NCBI RefSeq assembly: GCF_001043005.1
Contig: NZ_JYKZ01000003.1
Location: 124,001 to 188,000 of the forward strand
Direction of reading: 5' to 3'
DNA length: 64,000 nt
Origin: Pseudomonas psychrophila
GTDB taxonomy: Bacteria; Pseudomonadota; Gammaproteobacteria; Pseudomonadales; Pseudomonadaceae
The position numbers were made by a program, and so were the translations under genes. The first letter of the stretch is position 1. Each line of letters opens with the position of its first letter. Below are positions 33,726-43,021 of this stretch, piece after piece. A model generated the notes under the pieces. The model searched no databases. It saw only the letters and a list, made by a program, of their open reading frames with translations, and had not been told where the DNA came from.

Positions 33726-35003
33726 ATGAGTTTTCTCGACACAGCGGATGCCCACTCGATTGTCGAACAGGTCCGCACTGCACGCCTGAGCCCCGGCAGA
33801 GTGGCCGAGCATTTCCTGACCCAAGCAAGCGCCCGTGAGTCAGCGATCCAGGCGTTTGTCGCCCTCGACCCGCAGGTCGTGCGCAAACAGGCACAGGGGC
33901 TGAGCAGCCCAGGGATCAACGGCTTGCTGGCCGGAGTGCCGATAGGGGTCAAGGACATCATTGATACCCGCGACCATCCCACGGGTTTTTACTCCCCGAT
34001 CTACGACAACAATTGGCCATCGCGCGATGCCCATGTGGTTGCGCTGCTGCGTCAGGCGGGGGCGGTGATCATGGGCAAGACCCACACCACCGAATTTGCC
34101 TATATGCACACCGGGCCGACCCGCAACCCCGTGGACCTGAGCCGGACCCCGGGCAGCTCCAGCGCCGGTTCTGCTGCGGGTATGGCTGCAGGGTTTTTCC
34201 CCGTTGCGTTGGGCACGCAAACAGCCGGTTCATTGCTCAAGCCTGCGGCTTATTGCGGTCTGTATGCGTTCAAGCCGTCATACGGGCTGGTGTCCCTGGA
34301 AGGGGTCAAACCCCTGGCGCCGAGTTTCGACACGATGGGTTGGTACGGGCGCTCAGTTTGTGACCTGAGGCTGGTCGCACAGGTGCTGATTCCCGGTTTG
34401 CCACATGCCACGCGCCCCAGCGGCCCGCGCACGTTTGGTTTTTGCCGCACCGCGCGTTGGGATCAGGTTGAACCTCTTGTGGCTGATGCGTTGCTGGCGG
34501 CGGTCGATAGATTAAAAGCCGCAGGGCACAGCGTGACCATGGTGAACCTGCCGGATGATTTTGCGCAGGTGTTTGACGACCACCTGTTGATCAATGACTG
34601 CGAGGGCGCACGGTCGCTGTCAAAAGAGTGGCAATCCAGCCCTGAACTGCTGAGCCCGTCCGTCGTGGCCATGATCGAGCGGGCCAAGGGCACAACATGG
34701 GAGCAGGAGTCAGCGGCCAAGGCGCGCCTGGCTGCGCAGGCACCGAGACTGCAAGCGATTTTTGCACCCTTCGATGCGATGCTGAGCGTCACCTGCGGCA
34801 TGGTTGCGCCCCTGGGTCTGGAAACGACGGGTCCATCGGACTTTTGCAAATGCTGGATGGCATTCGGGCTGCCGCAAATCAACATTCCCTTACCCAGACA
34901 GCCGGGTGAACTGCCGGTGGGGTTGCAACTGATTGGTGGTTTTCGTCAGGACAGTGTGCTGCTGGACGCGGCCGGGCAAGTAGATTTGGCGTTGCGGGGT
35001 TAG
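33726..35003 (+). CDS. Amidase signature family hydrolase
   Basis: A 425-residue amidase-signature enzyme. The Lys-cisSer-Ser triad is visible as VIMGKTHTTEF (Lys), TPGSSSAGSAAGMAAG (cis-Ser) and LGTQTAGSLLKPAAYCG (nucleophile Ser). The length suits a single-domain amidase and is shorter than GatA. It follows the VOC gene by 29 bp, probably in one operon. A specific substrate is not indicated. A REP pair begins soon after its stop. Confidence 0.88.
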   Translation: MSFLDTADAHSIVEQVRTARLSPGRVAEHFLTQASARESAIQAFVALDPQVVRKQAQGLSSPGINGLLAGVPIGVKDIIDTRDHPTGFYSPIYDNNWPSRDAHVVALLRQAGAVIMGKTHTTEFAYMHTGPTRNPVDLSRTPGSSSAGSAAGMAAGFFPVALGTQTAGSLLKPAAYCGLYAFKPSYGLVSLEGVKPLAPSFDTMGWYGRSVCDLRLVAQVLIPGLPHATRPSGPRTFGFCRTARWDQVEPLVADALLAAVDRLKAAGHSVTMVNLPDDFAQVFDDHLLINDCEGARSLSKEWQSSPELLSPSVVAMIERAKGTTWEQESAAKARLAAQAPRLQAIFAPFDAMLSVTCGMVAPLGLETTGPSDFCKCWMAFGLPQINIPLPRQPGELPVGLQLIGGFRQDSVLLDAAGQVDLALRG

Positions 35004-35011
35004 TTGCTTGT

Positions 35012-35096
35012 GTGGGAGCGAGCCTGCTCGCGAAGGCATCACTGCGGTTTGCCGGAAAGATCGCGTCGCCTGCTTCGCGAGCAGGCTCGCTCCCAC
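35012..35096. repeat. REP inverted pair after the amidase gene
   Basis: Inverted arms GTGGGAGCGAGCCTGCTCG... (35012-35034) and its complement (35074-35096) lie between the convergent amidase and FlhB-like genes and may act as a shared terminator hairpin. Confidence 0.9.
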
Positions 35097-35178
35097 TTCA
35101 AAGGGTGCTGTTTAAAATCTGCTTATTGCCTTTGTCTTTGCTGTAGCCACGGGACTGTTCAAACAACGCGAACGCTCA

Positions 35179-35481
35179 TCACGACTCTCCTGGCCCCGCA
35201 TCCGGATCAAACCCTTCCGGGAATTTGCCTTTGAGCTGCCAGGCAAATGCAATGATTTCAGCCAGGGTTCGATACAACTCTTGCGGGATGCTGTCGCCCA
35301 GCTCCATGCGCGCCAGTAGGTTGACCAGCTCGGCATTTTCATAAATCGGCACCTCATGCTCGCGGGCCAGACTAAGGATGGCTTCAGCCAATTCATCGTC
35401 GCCTTTGGCGGTAAGAGTGGGCGCTTGTTTGCCGTCATATTTGAGGGCGATCGCCTGGCGTGGTGCGGGCTCTGTCTTCAT
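35179..35481 (-). CDS. FlhB C-terminal-domain homologue (FlhX/FhlB type)
   Basis: A 100-residue soluble protein matching only the part of FlhB that follows its autocleavage site: QAIALKYDGKQAP aligns with YAVALKYDAEKGGAP, and LAREHEVPIYENAELVNLLARMELGDSIPQELY with the end of FlhB. The transmembrane region and the NPTH motif are absent. Such proteins can partly replace the cleaved C-terminal fragment of FlhB in some bacteria. It overlaps the end of the FliK-like gene by 4 bp (ATGA), so the two are probably translated together as an alternative export-switch pair. Confidence 0.82.
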   Translation of the reverse strand: MKTEPAPRQAIALKYDGKQAPTLTAKGDDELAEAILSLAREHEVPIYENAELVNLLARMELGDSIPQELYRTLAEIIAFAWQLKGKFPEGFDPDAGPGES

Positions 35482-37037
35482 GCGGTTTCATCGACCCAGC
35501 GTTGTTCAAGTCGGGCAGGGCCACTGTGTGGCGGGGTGCCCTGGTGGCAGTCCAGATCGGTCACGCTCAACCCCGCGTCGTTTAAACGCTGGCGCAAGTC
35601 GCCCAGCTGGCTCTCGATCAAGTGCGCCGTAGAGGCCCGTTCGGCCCACAGCTGGCCTGACAGGCTGCCGCGCAGCAGTTGCGCCTGGACATGCAGCGGG
35701 CCTAAGGGCGTGAGGTCGAAGGCCAGTTCTACCCGCCACAGTGGGTCCTTGATTTCCCGGGATTCGGGCGGATCGTGTGGCTCTTTTTCGGGCGGGTCTT
35801 CTCGCTGAAACTTGACCTGTAAAGGCACGATGTCGTGGGCATTGCGCATGGGGATTTCCAGTTGCCAAGTGGTTAGCACGCCGCCATCGGTGGTTCGCCC
35901 GCTTTGCTCCAGACTCGACAGCTGGTGGCTTTGCAGGCGAGAAATGGCCGCCGCGGCCAGTTTCAGCAAGTTTTCCAGGCTGTCTTCACTTTCGCCGTTT
36001 TGCACGGAGCGCTGGGGCAGGGGAAAGCCTGCGGGTGGCGGCTTGGCGCTGACCTGACCGAGCATTCCCAAGGCATTACGCACAAAAGTTGGCAGCGCCT
36101 GGGCCTGAGTGCTGGCGGCCATGCCGGGGTTGAAGCTGGTGCTGGCCGGCAGGCCGGGCAGAATCTGCGCAATCAGCCGTAGTAGAGAGGCTTTCATGTC
36201 CGGGGCCATTGCGTGTGCCTGACCGCTGAGCAACTTGGCTTCCAGGAATGCGCCGCTGTTGAGCAAGGCAGTGCCCAGGGCTTTGGGGTTGCTCAGTTGC
36301 GAGGGTGTAGGCAATTGAGCCAACAGCGTGTCGATAGAGGCACGTAGTTCAGGAGGCATCTGTGCGTTGGCCGGTAGTTTTTGCAGGGCGCTGAGCAGTC
36401 CCTCCAGTGACCCTTGGCGGCTTAGTTGTGTGGCCAATTGCTGCGCGACGGCCAGTTGTTCCTGGCGTCCGCTGAGCGGGACGAAATTCAAACGTTGCGC
36501 ATCGAGGACCTGTGCGCTCAACAAGCTGCCGATACGCAAGGGCTGCGGGCTGTCCAGGGTCAGGGTGCTACCGCTCAGGGTGCTGTTGAGCAGGGTCACC
36601 AATGAACGATAGATCGCCGGTTGGCCCGCTGGCTGCGCCAATGCCTGAGTCGTCAGAACCTTGCCCTGGAGCAGGGTGCCCACCGGCACTTGCTGAGTAT
36701 CAAGGCGAGTCAGGGTGGCGACGCTGCTGCTCAGGGCCTGTTGCAGACTGATCGCAAGATTGCCTGCTGAAGGCTGGGTCACGGCCAGTTGTGTGCCCAC
36801 CGGCAAAGGAAAGTTACTGCTGGCCTGCACGTTGGTTTCCCGGCCACCGGCCAGGGTCAACTTGAGTAGCAACTGGAACGCTAGGTCGTTTTGCTTGAGC
36901 GATATCACTTCTGCCTGGGCACTTTGGCCGGGTCTTATCAGACCTTCGGCAGGCTGTAACAACTTGAGTACTTCACCGCCCACAAGACCAGGGCGCACAC
37001 TGCTGGGGGTGGCTTGCGGGATGGGTGGAATATTCAT
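35478..37037 (-). CDS. Second FliK-like hook-length control protein
   Basis: A 519-residue, Leu/Gln/Ala-rich protein with a long low-complexity N-terminal part and a C-terminal FliK-like Flg_hook region (FDLTPLGPLHVQAQLL, followed by LRQRLNDAGLSVTDLDCHQG). It is longer than the fliK at 2657 and differs strongly from it in the N-terminal part. The start at 37037 (MNIPPIPQATPSS) is preferred because AAAGG precedes it; an ATG four codons earlier is possible. It overlaps the FlhB-like gene and is divergent from ccmA. Its role is unproven. Confidence 0.78.
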   Translation of the reverse strand: MNIPPIPQATPSSVRPGLVGGEVLKLLQPAEGLIRPGQSAQAEVISLKQNDLAFQLLLKLTLAGGRETNVQASSNFPLPVGTQLAVTQPSAGNLAISLQQALSSSVATLTRLDTQQVPVGTLLQGKVLTTQALAQPAGQPAIYRSLVTLLNSTLSGSTLTLDSPQPLRIGSLLSAQVLDAQRLNFVPLSGRQEQLAVAQQLATQLSRQGSLEGLLSALQKLPANAQMPPELRASIDTLLAQLPTPSQLSNPKALGTALLNSGAFLEAKLLSGQAHAMAPDMKASLLRLIAQILPGLPASTSFNPGMAASTQAQALPTFVRNALGMLGQVSAKPPPAGFPLPQRSVQNGESEDSLENLLKLAAAAISRLQSHQLSSLEQSGRTTDGGVLTTWQLEIPMRNAHDIVPLQVKFQREDPPEKEPHDPPESREIKDPLWRVELAFDLTPLGPLHVQAQLLRGSLSGQLWAERASTAHLIESQLGDLRQRLNDAGLSVTDLDCHQGTPPHSGPARLEQRWVDETA

Positions 37038-37096
37038 GTCGCCTTTCATCGTTACAACCTGTCGAAATTGCCCTCTTTAGCGTAGGACATGGCATG

Positions 37097-37102
37097 TATA
37101 AT
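37097..37102 (+). promoter_or_regulatory. Possible promoter for the ccm operon
   Basis: An extended -10 element TGTATAAT (TATAAT at 37097-37102) lies 139 bp before ccmA in the divergent gap; the -35 region is weak (a TTGCCC is too far away at 23 bp). Treat as tentative. Confidence 0.35.
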
Positions 37103-37240
37103 GCTGCCCCGTCGTTCAGAGGGGATGAAAACATTGCAATTGTTTGATCCAGCTCTCTGAAACCGGCCGCAAATGCATTTATTCTGCATCACTTTAACGG
37201 CCGCGCCTGAGCCGACTTGAACCGTGAAGGCCTCAATTAC

Positions 37241-37876
37241 GTGACCAGCCCTCTTTTAGAAGCCGTATCGCTCGCCTGCGAGCGTGACTGGCGGATGTTG
37301 TTCGAGAACCTCGAATTGCGTCTGGCCAGCGGTGACATGCTGCAAATCAGCGGCCCCAACGGCAGCGGTAAAACCAGCCTGCTGCGATTGTTGGCGGGCC
37401 TGATGCAGCCGACGGCGGGCGAAGTACGACTCAACGGCCAGGCCTTGAGCAGCCAGCACCATGAACTGACCACGAACCTGCTGTGGATCGGCCATGCTGC
37501 CGGGATCAAGGATTTGCTCACCGCCGAAGAAAACCTCGGCTGGCTGTGCGCCCTGCATCGACCGGCAACCCGCGAAGCGATCTGGACAGCACTGGCTGCG
37601 GTAGGGCTCAAGGGTTTTGAAGATGTACCGTGCCACACCTTGTCGGCCGGTCAGCAGCGGCGTGTGGCGCTGGCCCGTTTGTATCTGGAAAGCCCGCCGT
37701 TGTGGATTCTCGACGAGCCGTTTACCGCGCTCGACAAACAAGGGGTCGCGCAACTTGAAGAACACCTGGCCCGCCATTGCGAAGGCGGCGGCATGGTGGT
37801 GCTTACCACGCACCATACGTTGCTCCGGATGCCGGCCGGTTATCGCAATATCGACCTGGGGCAGTGGGCTGTATGA
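37241..37876 (+). CDS. ccmA: Heme exporter ATPase CcmA
   Basis: A 211-residue ABC ATPase with Walker [11 protein letters not shown] (residues 37-46), signature [14 protein letters not shown] and Walker [13 protein letters not shown]. CcmA powers release of heme-loaded CcmE from CcmC in cytochrome c maturation. GTG 37241 ([17 protein letters not shown]) fits the family N-terminus; a longer in-frame start at TTG 37217 is unlikely. It is the first gene of the ccmABCDEFGHI operon and overlaps ccmB by 4 bp. Confidence 0.94.
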   Translation: MTSPLLEAVSLACERDWRMLFENLELRLASGDMLQISGPNGSGKTSLLRLLAGLMQPTAGEVRLNGQALSSQHHELTTNLLWIGHAAGIKDLLTAEENLGWLCALHRPATREAIWTALAAVGLKGFEDVPCHTLSAGQQRRVALARLYLESPPLWILDEPFTALDKQGVAQLEEHLARHCEGGGMVVLTTHHTLLRMPAGYRNIDLGQWAV

Positions 37877-38541
37877 GTGTGTTTGGAACGTTGGTGGCGC
37901 GTGAGGCGCGTTTGCTGTTTCGCCGTCCGGCCGAGTTGGCCAATCCGCTGGTATTTTTTGCAATCGTGATCGCCATGTTCCCCTTGGCGGTCGGACCCGA
38001 GACTCAATTGTTGCAAACCTTGTCTCCGGGGCTGCTCTGGGTCGCAGCACTTTTAGCGGTTTTGCTCTCGCTGGACGGGCTTTTTCGCAGTGATTTTGAG
38101 GATGGATCGCTGGAACAGTGGGTCCTTTCGTCGCACCCCTTGCCACTACTGGTCTTGGCCAAAGTGCTGGCACACTGGCTGTTTTCCGGACTGGCACTGG
38201 TCATCCTGTCGCCGCTGCTGGCCATGATGTTGGGGCTACCGGTAGCCTGCCTGCCGGTGTTGCTGATGACATTGTTGCTCGGGACGCCGGTGTTAAGCCT
38301 GCTTGGGGCCGTGGGGGCTGCGCTGACCGTCGGCCTCAAGCGTGGCGGCCTGCTGCTGGCGCTACTGATTTTGCCTTTGTATATCCCGGTGCTGATTCTT
38401 GGCAGTGGCGCCTTGCAGGCGGCATTGCAAGGCATGCCCGCAACCGGTTATCTGCTGTGGCTTGGTAGCCTGACCGCCCTGGCAGTAACCCTGACACCTT
38501 TTGCTATAGCCGCCGGGCTGAAAATCAGCGTCGGCGAATAA
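37873..38541 (+). CDS. ccmB: Heme exporter membrane subunit CcmB
   Basis: A 222-residue inner-membrane protein with about six transmembrane helices and the family segments [20 protein letters not shown] and [15 protein letters not shown]. It is the permease partner of CcmA. ATG 37873 overlaps the ccmA stop; upstream in-frame sequence lies within ccmA. ccmC follows after 87 bp. Confidence 0.94.
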   Translation: MSVFGTLVAREARLLFRRPAELANPLVFFAIVIAMFPLAVGPETQLLQTLSPGLLWVAALLAVLLSLDGLFRSDFEDGSLEQWVLSSHPLPLLVLAKVLAHWLFSGLALVILSPLLAMMLGLPVACLPVLLMTLLLGTPVLSLLGAVGAALTVGLKRGGLLLALLILPLYIPVLILGSGALQAALQGMPATGYLLWLGSLTALAVTLTPFAIAAGLKISVGE

Positions 38542-38628
38542 TGAGGTCTGGTCCCCGTGGACCAGTAAAGACCCTGGCTGGCATGACACTCAACCCGTCG
38601 TGACCGGCACCGTGATGGAAACAGCGTG

Positions 38629-39384
38629 ATGAACTGGACTTGGTTTCACAAACTCGGCTCGCCCAAATGGTTCTATGCCATCAGTGGGCGGCTGTTGCCG
38701 TGGTTAAGCATTGCCGCCGTGTTGCTGATCACCTGCGGGGTGGTCTGGGGCCTGGCGTTTGCACCGCCGGACTACCAGCAAGGCAACAGTTTCCGGATCA
38801 TTTATATCCATGTTCCGGCCGCCATGCTGGCGCAGTCCTGCTATGTGATGTTGGCGGTGTGCGGCGTGGTGGGTCTGGTCTGGAAGATGAAGATCGCCGA
38901 CGTTGCGCTGCAGGCGGCTGCGCCCATCGGTGCCTGGATGACCGCCGTGGCGCTGGTCACCGGCGCCGTTTGGGGCAAGCCGACCTGGGGCTCGTGGTGG
39001 GTCTGGGATGCGCGCCTGACCTCGATGCTGATCCTGCTGTTTCTGTACTTCGGCTTGATTGCCCTGGGCAATGCCATCACCAACCGCGACAGCGCGGCCA
39101 AGGCCTGTGCGGTGTTGGCGATTGTTGGCGTGATCAATATTCCGATCATCAAGTACTCGGTGGAGTGGTGGAACACCCTGCATCAAGGTGCGACGTTCAC
39201 CCTCACCGAAAAGCCGGCCATGCCCATGGAAATGTGGATGCCGCTGCTGCTGACAGTGGTGGGCTTTTATTGCTTCTTTGGCGCGGTGCTGCTGTTGCGC
39301 ATGCGCCTGGAAGTGCTCAAGCGCGAGGCTCGCAGCAGTTGGGTCAAGGCTGAGGTGTTGAAGGCACTGGAGGGCGCGCGATGA
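38629..39384 (+). CDS. ccmC: Heme handling protein CcmC
   Basis: A 251-residue six-helix membrane protein with the WWD heme-binding motif [16 protein letters not shown] and flanking conserved histidines ([10 protein letters not shown] and [11 protein letters not shown]). CcmC attaches heme to the CcmE histidine. ATG 38629 is preferred to the GTG one codon earlier. Its stop overlaps the ccmD start. Confidence 0.95.
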   Translation: MNWTWFHKLGSPKWFYAISGRLLPWLSIAAVLLITCGVVWGLAFAPPDYQQGNSFRIIYIHVPAAMLAQSCYVMLAVCGVVGLVWKMKIADVALQAAAPIGAWMTAVALVTGAVWGKPTWGSWWVWDARLTSMLILLFLYFGLIALGNAITNRDSAAKACAVLAIVGVINIPIIKYSVEWWNTLHQGATFTLTEKPAMPMEMWMPLLLTVVGFYCFFGAVLLLRMRLEVLKREARSSWVKAEVLKALEGAR

Positions 39385-39557
39385 GTTTTGCTTCTTTTGG
39401 TGAGTTCATCGCCATGGGCCATCACGGGGTGTATGTCTGGTCGGCCTACGGCATTTGCCTGGCGGTACTGGCGTTGAACGTGGCGTTGCCGATCATGGCG
39501 CGTCGACGTTATTTGCAACAAGAGGCGCGTCGTTTGCGTCGGGAGAATGTGAAGTGA
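39381..39557 (+). CDS. ccmD: Heme exporter protein CcmD
   Basis: A 58-residue single-pass membrane protein: [20 protein letters not shown] begins it, a helix [17 protein letters not shown] follows, and the C-terminus is Arg/Glu-rich. This is the CcmD family, which stabilises the CcmABC-CcmE complex. It overlaps ccmC by 4 bp (ATGA) and ccmE by 4 bp (GTGA). Confidence 0.92.
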   Translation: MSFASFGEFIAMGHHGVYVWSAYGICLAVLALNVALPIMARRRYLQQEARRLRRENVK

Positions 39558-40030
39558 ATCCGCTGCGTAAAAAACGTTTGATCATCATCCTGGCGATTCT
39601 GGTGGGGGTGGGTGCTGCCGTGGCCCTTGCCCTGAGCGCCTTGCAGCAGAACATCAATCTGTTCTACACCCCGACTCAAATCGCTAATGGCGAAGCGCCA
39701 CTGGATACCCGTATTCGTGCCGGCGGCATGGTTGAAGCCGGATCGCTCAAGCGCACGGGTGATTCGCTGGACGTGCAGTTTGTGGTCACCGATTTCAACA
39801 AATCCGTGACCATCACGTATCGCGGCATCCTGCCGGATCTGTTCCGTGAAGGGCAGGGCATCGTCGCGCTGGGCAAGCTCAATGCCCAGGGCGTGGTGGT
39901 GGCCGATGAAGTGCTGGCCAAGCACGACGAAAAATACATGCCACCTGAAGTGACCAAGGCGCTGAATGAAAGTGGCCTGTCCGCGCCTGTACCGGGCAAC
40001 TCAGCACCGGCGAAAGAGGTTAAGTACTGA
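39554..40030 (+). CDS. ccmE: Periplasmic heme chaperone CcmE
   Basis: A 158-residue protein with a basic N-terminus and membrane anchor ([20 protein letters not shown]) and an OB-fold domain ending in the heme-binding motif [11 protein letters not shown] (covalent His, with the HxxxY tyrosine). It carries heme from CcmC to CcmF. GTG 39554 overlaps the ccmD stop and gives MNPLRKKR, the expected N-terminus; the open frame upstream lies inside ccmD. Confidence 0.95.
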   Translation: MNPLRKKRLIIILAILVGVGAAVALALSALQQNINLFYTPTQIANGEAPLDTRIRAGGMVEAGSLKRTGDSLDVQFVVTDFNKSVTITYRGILPDLFREGQGIVALGKLNAQGVVVADEVLAKHDEKYMPPEVTKALNESGLSAPVPGNSAPAKEVKY

Positions 40031-42015
40031 TGTCTGGACTCTATATTCCTGAATTGGGCCATCTGGCCATGATTCTGGCACTGTGCTTTGCCATTGTGCA
40101 GGCCATCGTGCCGCTGCTGGGCGCCTGGCGCGGCGACAAATTGTGGATGAGCCTGGCGCAACCCGCCGCCTGGGGGCAGTTCGCTTTCTTGTTGTTCTCA
40201 TTCGCCTGCCTGACCTATGCCTTTATGGCCGATGATTTCTCGGTGGCGTACGTGGCGAGCAACTCCAACAGCGCGCTGCCGTGGTACTACAAGTTCAGTG
40301 CCGTGTGGGGCGCCCACGAAGGTTCGCTGCTGTTGTGGGCCATGATTCTGGGTGGCTGGACCTTCGCCGTTTCGATCTTCTCCCGGCAATTACCGCAGGT
40401 GATGCTGGCGCGGGTGTTGGCGATCATGGGCATGATCAGCGTGGGCTTCCTGCTGTTTTTGATCCTGACCTCAGACCCTTTCGTACGTTTGCTGCCACAG
40501 ATTCCTTCGGACGGTAATGACCTTAACCCGCTGCTGCAGGACATCGGCCTGATTGTTCACCCGCCGATGCTGTACATGGGTTATGTCGGTTTCTCCGTGG
40601 CGTTTGCCTTCGCCATTGCCGCCTTGCTCGGTGGTCGACTGGACGCCGCATGGGCGCGATGGTCCCGTCCGTGGACAATCGTGGCGTGGGCCTTCCTGGG
40701 TATCGGCATCACCCTGGGTTCGTGGTGGGCTTACTACGAACTTGGCTGGGGCGGCTGGTGGTTCTGGGACCCGGTGGAGAACGCCTCGTTCATGCCGTGG
40801 CTGGTGGGTACTGCACTGATTCACTCGCTGGCTGTAACCGAAAAACGCGGTGTGTTTAAAAGCTGGACCGTGTTGCTGGCCATTGCCGCGTTTTCGCTGA
40901 GTCTGCTGGGCACCTTCCTGGTACGTTCCGGCGTGCTGACCTCGGTGCATGCGTTCGCCTCCGACCCTGAGCGCGGCGTGTTTATCCTGATCTTCCTGCT
41001 GTTTGTGGTGGGCGGTTCGCTGACCCTGTTCGCGTTACGTGCGCCGGTGGTCAAGAGCCACGTCAGCTTCAAGCTGTGGTCGCGTGAAACCTTGCTGCTG
41101 GGCAATAACCTGGTGTTGGTGGTGGCCGCGTCGATGATTCTGCTCGGCACGTTGTACCCGCTGATTCTGGATGCCATCAGTGGCGCCAAAATGTCGGTGG
41201 GCCCGCCGTACTTCAACGCATTGTTCATTCCGCTGATGGGGCTGCTGATGGTGGTGATGGCAGTGGGCATGCTGGTGCGCTGGAAAGACACCCCGGTCAA
41301 ATGGCTGTTGGGCATGCTGACCCCGGTGTTGCTGGGCAGCGCGGCCCTGTCGGCGATTGCCGGTGTGGCCTATGGTGATTTCAACTGGGCGGTGCTCACC
41401 ACCTTCATGCTGGCGGCCTGGGTGCTGCTGGCCGGGGTTCGCGACATCGGGGATAAAACCCGGCACAAAGGCCTGGTCAAAGGCGTTCGCAGCCTGACCC
41501 GCAGTTACTGGGGCATGCAGATCGCCCACCTGGGTATCGCGGTGTGCGCCCTGGGTGTGGTCTTGTCGAGCCAGAACAGTGCCGAACGTGACTTGCGCCT
41601 GGCGCCAGGCCAGTCGATGGAGTTGGGCGGTTATCAGTTCATCTTTGAAGGTGCCAAGCACTTCCAGGGCCCTAACTTCACGTCAGACAAAGGCACCGTG
41701 CGGGTTATCCGCAACGGCAAGGAAGTCAGCGTGCTGCACCCGGAAAAACGACTGTACACGGTGCAGAACTCGATGATGACCGAAGCCGGGATCGACGCCG
41801 GTTTCACTCGTGACCTTTACGTCGCGCTGGGCGAGCCTTTGGGCGATGGCGCCTGGGCGGTGCGGGTGCATGTGAAGCCGTTTGTACGCTGGATCTGGTT
41901 CGGCGGTCTGCTCACAGGTTTTGGTGGGTTGCTGGCAGCGATGGACCGTCGCTACCGGGTCAAGGTTAAAAGCCGCGTGCGTGAAGCATTGGGCATGACA
42001 GGAGCCACGGCATGA
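40030..42015 (+). CDS. ccmF: Heme lyase subunit CcmF
   Basis: A 661-residue polytopic membrane protein with the WWD domain GWGGWWFWDPVENASFMPWL (about residues 240-260) and many transmembrane helices. It transfers heme from CcmE to apocytochrome c with CcmH/CcmI. It overlaps ccmE by one base and the next gene by 4 bp. Length is normal. Confidence 0.96.
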   Translation: MSGLYIPELGHLAMILALCFAIVQAIVPLLGAWRGDKLWMSLAQPAAWGQFAFLLFSFACLTYAFMADDFSVAYVASNSNSALPWYYKFSAVWGAHEGSLLLWAMILGGWTFAVSIFSRQLPQVMLARVLAIMGMISVGFLLFLILTSDPFVRLLPQIPSDGNDLNPLLQDIGLIVHPPMLYMGYVGFSVAFAFAIAALLGGRLDAAWARWSRPWTIVAWAFLGIGITLGSWWAYYELGWGGWWFWDPVENASFMPWLVGTALIHSLAVTEKRGVFKSWTVLLAIAAFSLSLLGTFLVRSGVLTSVHAFASDPERGVFILIFLLFVVGGSLTLFALRAPVVKSHVSFKLWSRETLLLGNNLVLVVAASMILLGTLYPLILDAISGAKMSVGPPYFNALFIPLMGLLMVVMAVGMLVRWKDTPVKWLLGMLTPVLLGSAALSAIAGVAYGDFNWAVLTTFMLAAWVLLAGVRDIGDKTRHKGLVKGVRSLTRSYWGMQIAHLGIAVCALGVVLSSQNSAERDLRLAPGQSMELGGYQFIFEGAKHFQGPNFTSDKGTVRVIRNGKEVSVLHPEKRLYTVQNSMMTEAGIDAGFTRDLYVALGEPLGDGAWAVRVHVKPFVRWIWFGGLLTGFGGLLAAMDRRYRVKVKSRVREALGMTGATA

Positions 42016-42548
42016 GACGTTGGTTAATGCTGGTCCCGCTGGCCGCTTTTTTGGGCATGGCGTGGTTTCTCTACAAAGGCTTGTACCTGGACCCGACCGA
42101 GTTGCCGTCGGCGATGATCGACAAGCCGTTCCCGGCATTCAGTCTGCCTGCAGTTGAGGGCGACAAAGTCCTGACCGAAGCTGACCTCAAGGGCAAGCCC
42201 GCGCTGGTTAACGTGTGGGCCACCTGGTGCATTTCGTGCCGGGTCGAACACCCGATGTTGACCAAGCTGGCCGAGCAGGGTGTGGTGATCTATGGCGTGA
42301 ACTACAAGGACGTCAACGCAGACGCGAAAAAGTGGCTCAAGGAATTCCACAACCCGTACCTGCTGGACATCAACGATGCTGACGGCTCCCTTGGCCTGAA
42401 CCTCGGTGTGTACGGTGCCCCCGAGACATTCCTGATCGACAGCCAGGGCATCATTCGTCACAAATTTGTCGGTGTGATCGACGAAACCGTGTGGCGCGAG
42501 CAGCTTGCGGGTAAATATCAGGCACTGGTTGACGAGGCCAAACCATGA
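42012..42548 (+). CDS. ccmG: Thiol:disulfide oxidoreductase CcmG (DsbE)
   Basis: A 178-residue periplasmic, membrane-anchored thioredoxin-fold protein with the active site WATWCISCRVEHPML. CcmG reduces the haem-ligating cysteines of apocytochrome c or CcmH. An N-terminal signal anchor (MLVPLAAFLGMAWFL) is present. It overlaps ccmF and ccmH by 4 bp each. Confidence 0.95.
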   Translation: MRRWLMLVPLAAFLGMAWFLYKGLYLDPTELPSAMIDKPFPAFSLPAVEGDKVLTEADLKGKPALVNVWATWCISCRVEHPMLTKLAEQGVVIYGVNYKDVNADAKKWLKEFHNPYLLDINDADGSLGLNLGVYGAPETFLIDSQGIIRHKFVGVIDETVWREQLAGKYQALVDEAKP

Positions 42549-43021
42549 AGCGCTGGTTAGCCGCTGTGGTATTCGGGTTGACGTTGACGGGTGTTGCCCA
42601 TGCCGCCATCGACACCTATGAGTTTGCCAACGACGCCGAGCGCGAACGTTTTCGCGAACTGACCAAGGAGCTGCGCTGCCCCAAGTGCCAGAATCAGGAC
42701 ATTGCCGATTCCAACGCACCGATTGCCACTGACCTGCGCCGCGAGATCTTCCGCATGCTGGGCGAGGGCAAGGACAACCAGCAGATCCTCGATTTCATGG
42801 TCGCCCGCTACGGCGATTTCGTGCTCTATAAACCGGCCCTGACCAGCAAGACGGCAGTGCTCTGGTTTGGCCCGCTGGCCCTGCTGGTGGGAGGTATGGT
42901 GGTGATTGGCGTCATCGTAGGGCGCCGTCGTCGCACAGAGCAGACCGAAGGCTCGGACACACTTTCTGTCGAGGAGCGCAAGCGCCTCGACACTTTGCTG
43001 GATAAAACCAAAGATGATTGA
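42545..43021 (+). CDS. ccmH: Cytochrome c maturation protein CcmH
   Basis: A 158-residue protein with a signal peptide (ending GVAHA), the redox motif [17 protein letters not shown], a three-helix domain and one C-terminal transmembrane helix ([19 protein letters not shown]). It keeps apocytochrome cysteines reduced and forms the heme-ligation complex with CcmI and CcmF. This is the short (CcmL-type) form, with the TPR part encoded separately in ccmI, as expected in Pseudomonas. Confidence 0.95.
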   Translation: MKRWLAAVVFGLTLTGVAHAAIDTYEFANDAERERFRELTKELRCPKCQNQDIADSNAPIATDLRREIFRMLGEGKDNQQILDFMVARYGDFVLYKPALTSKTAVLWFGPLALLVGGMVVIGVIVGRRRRTEQTEGSDTLSVEERKRLDTLLDKTKDD

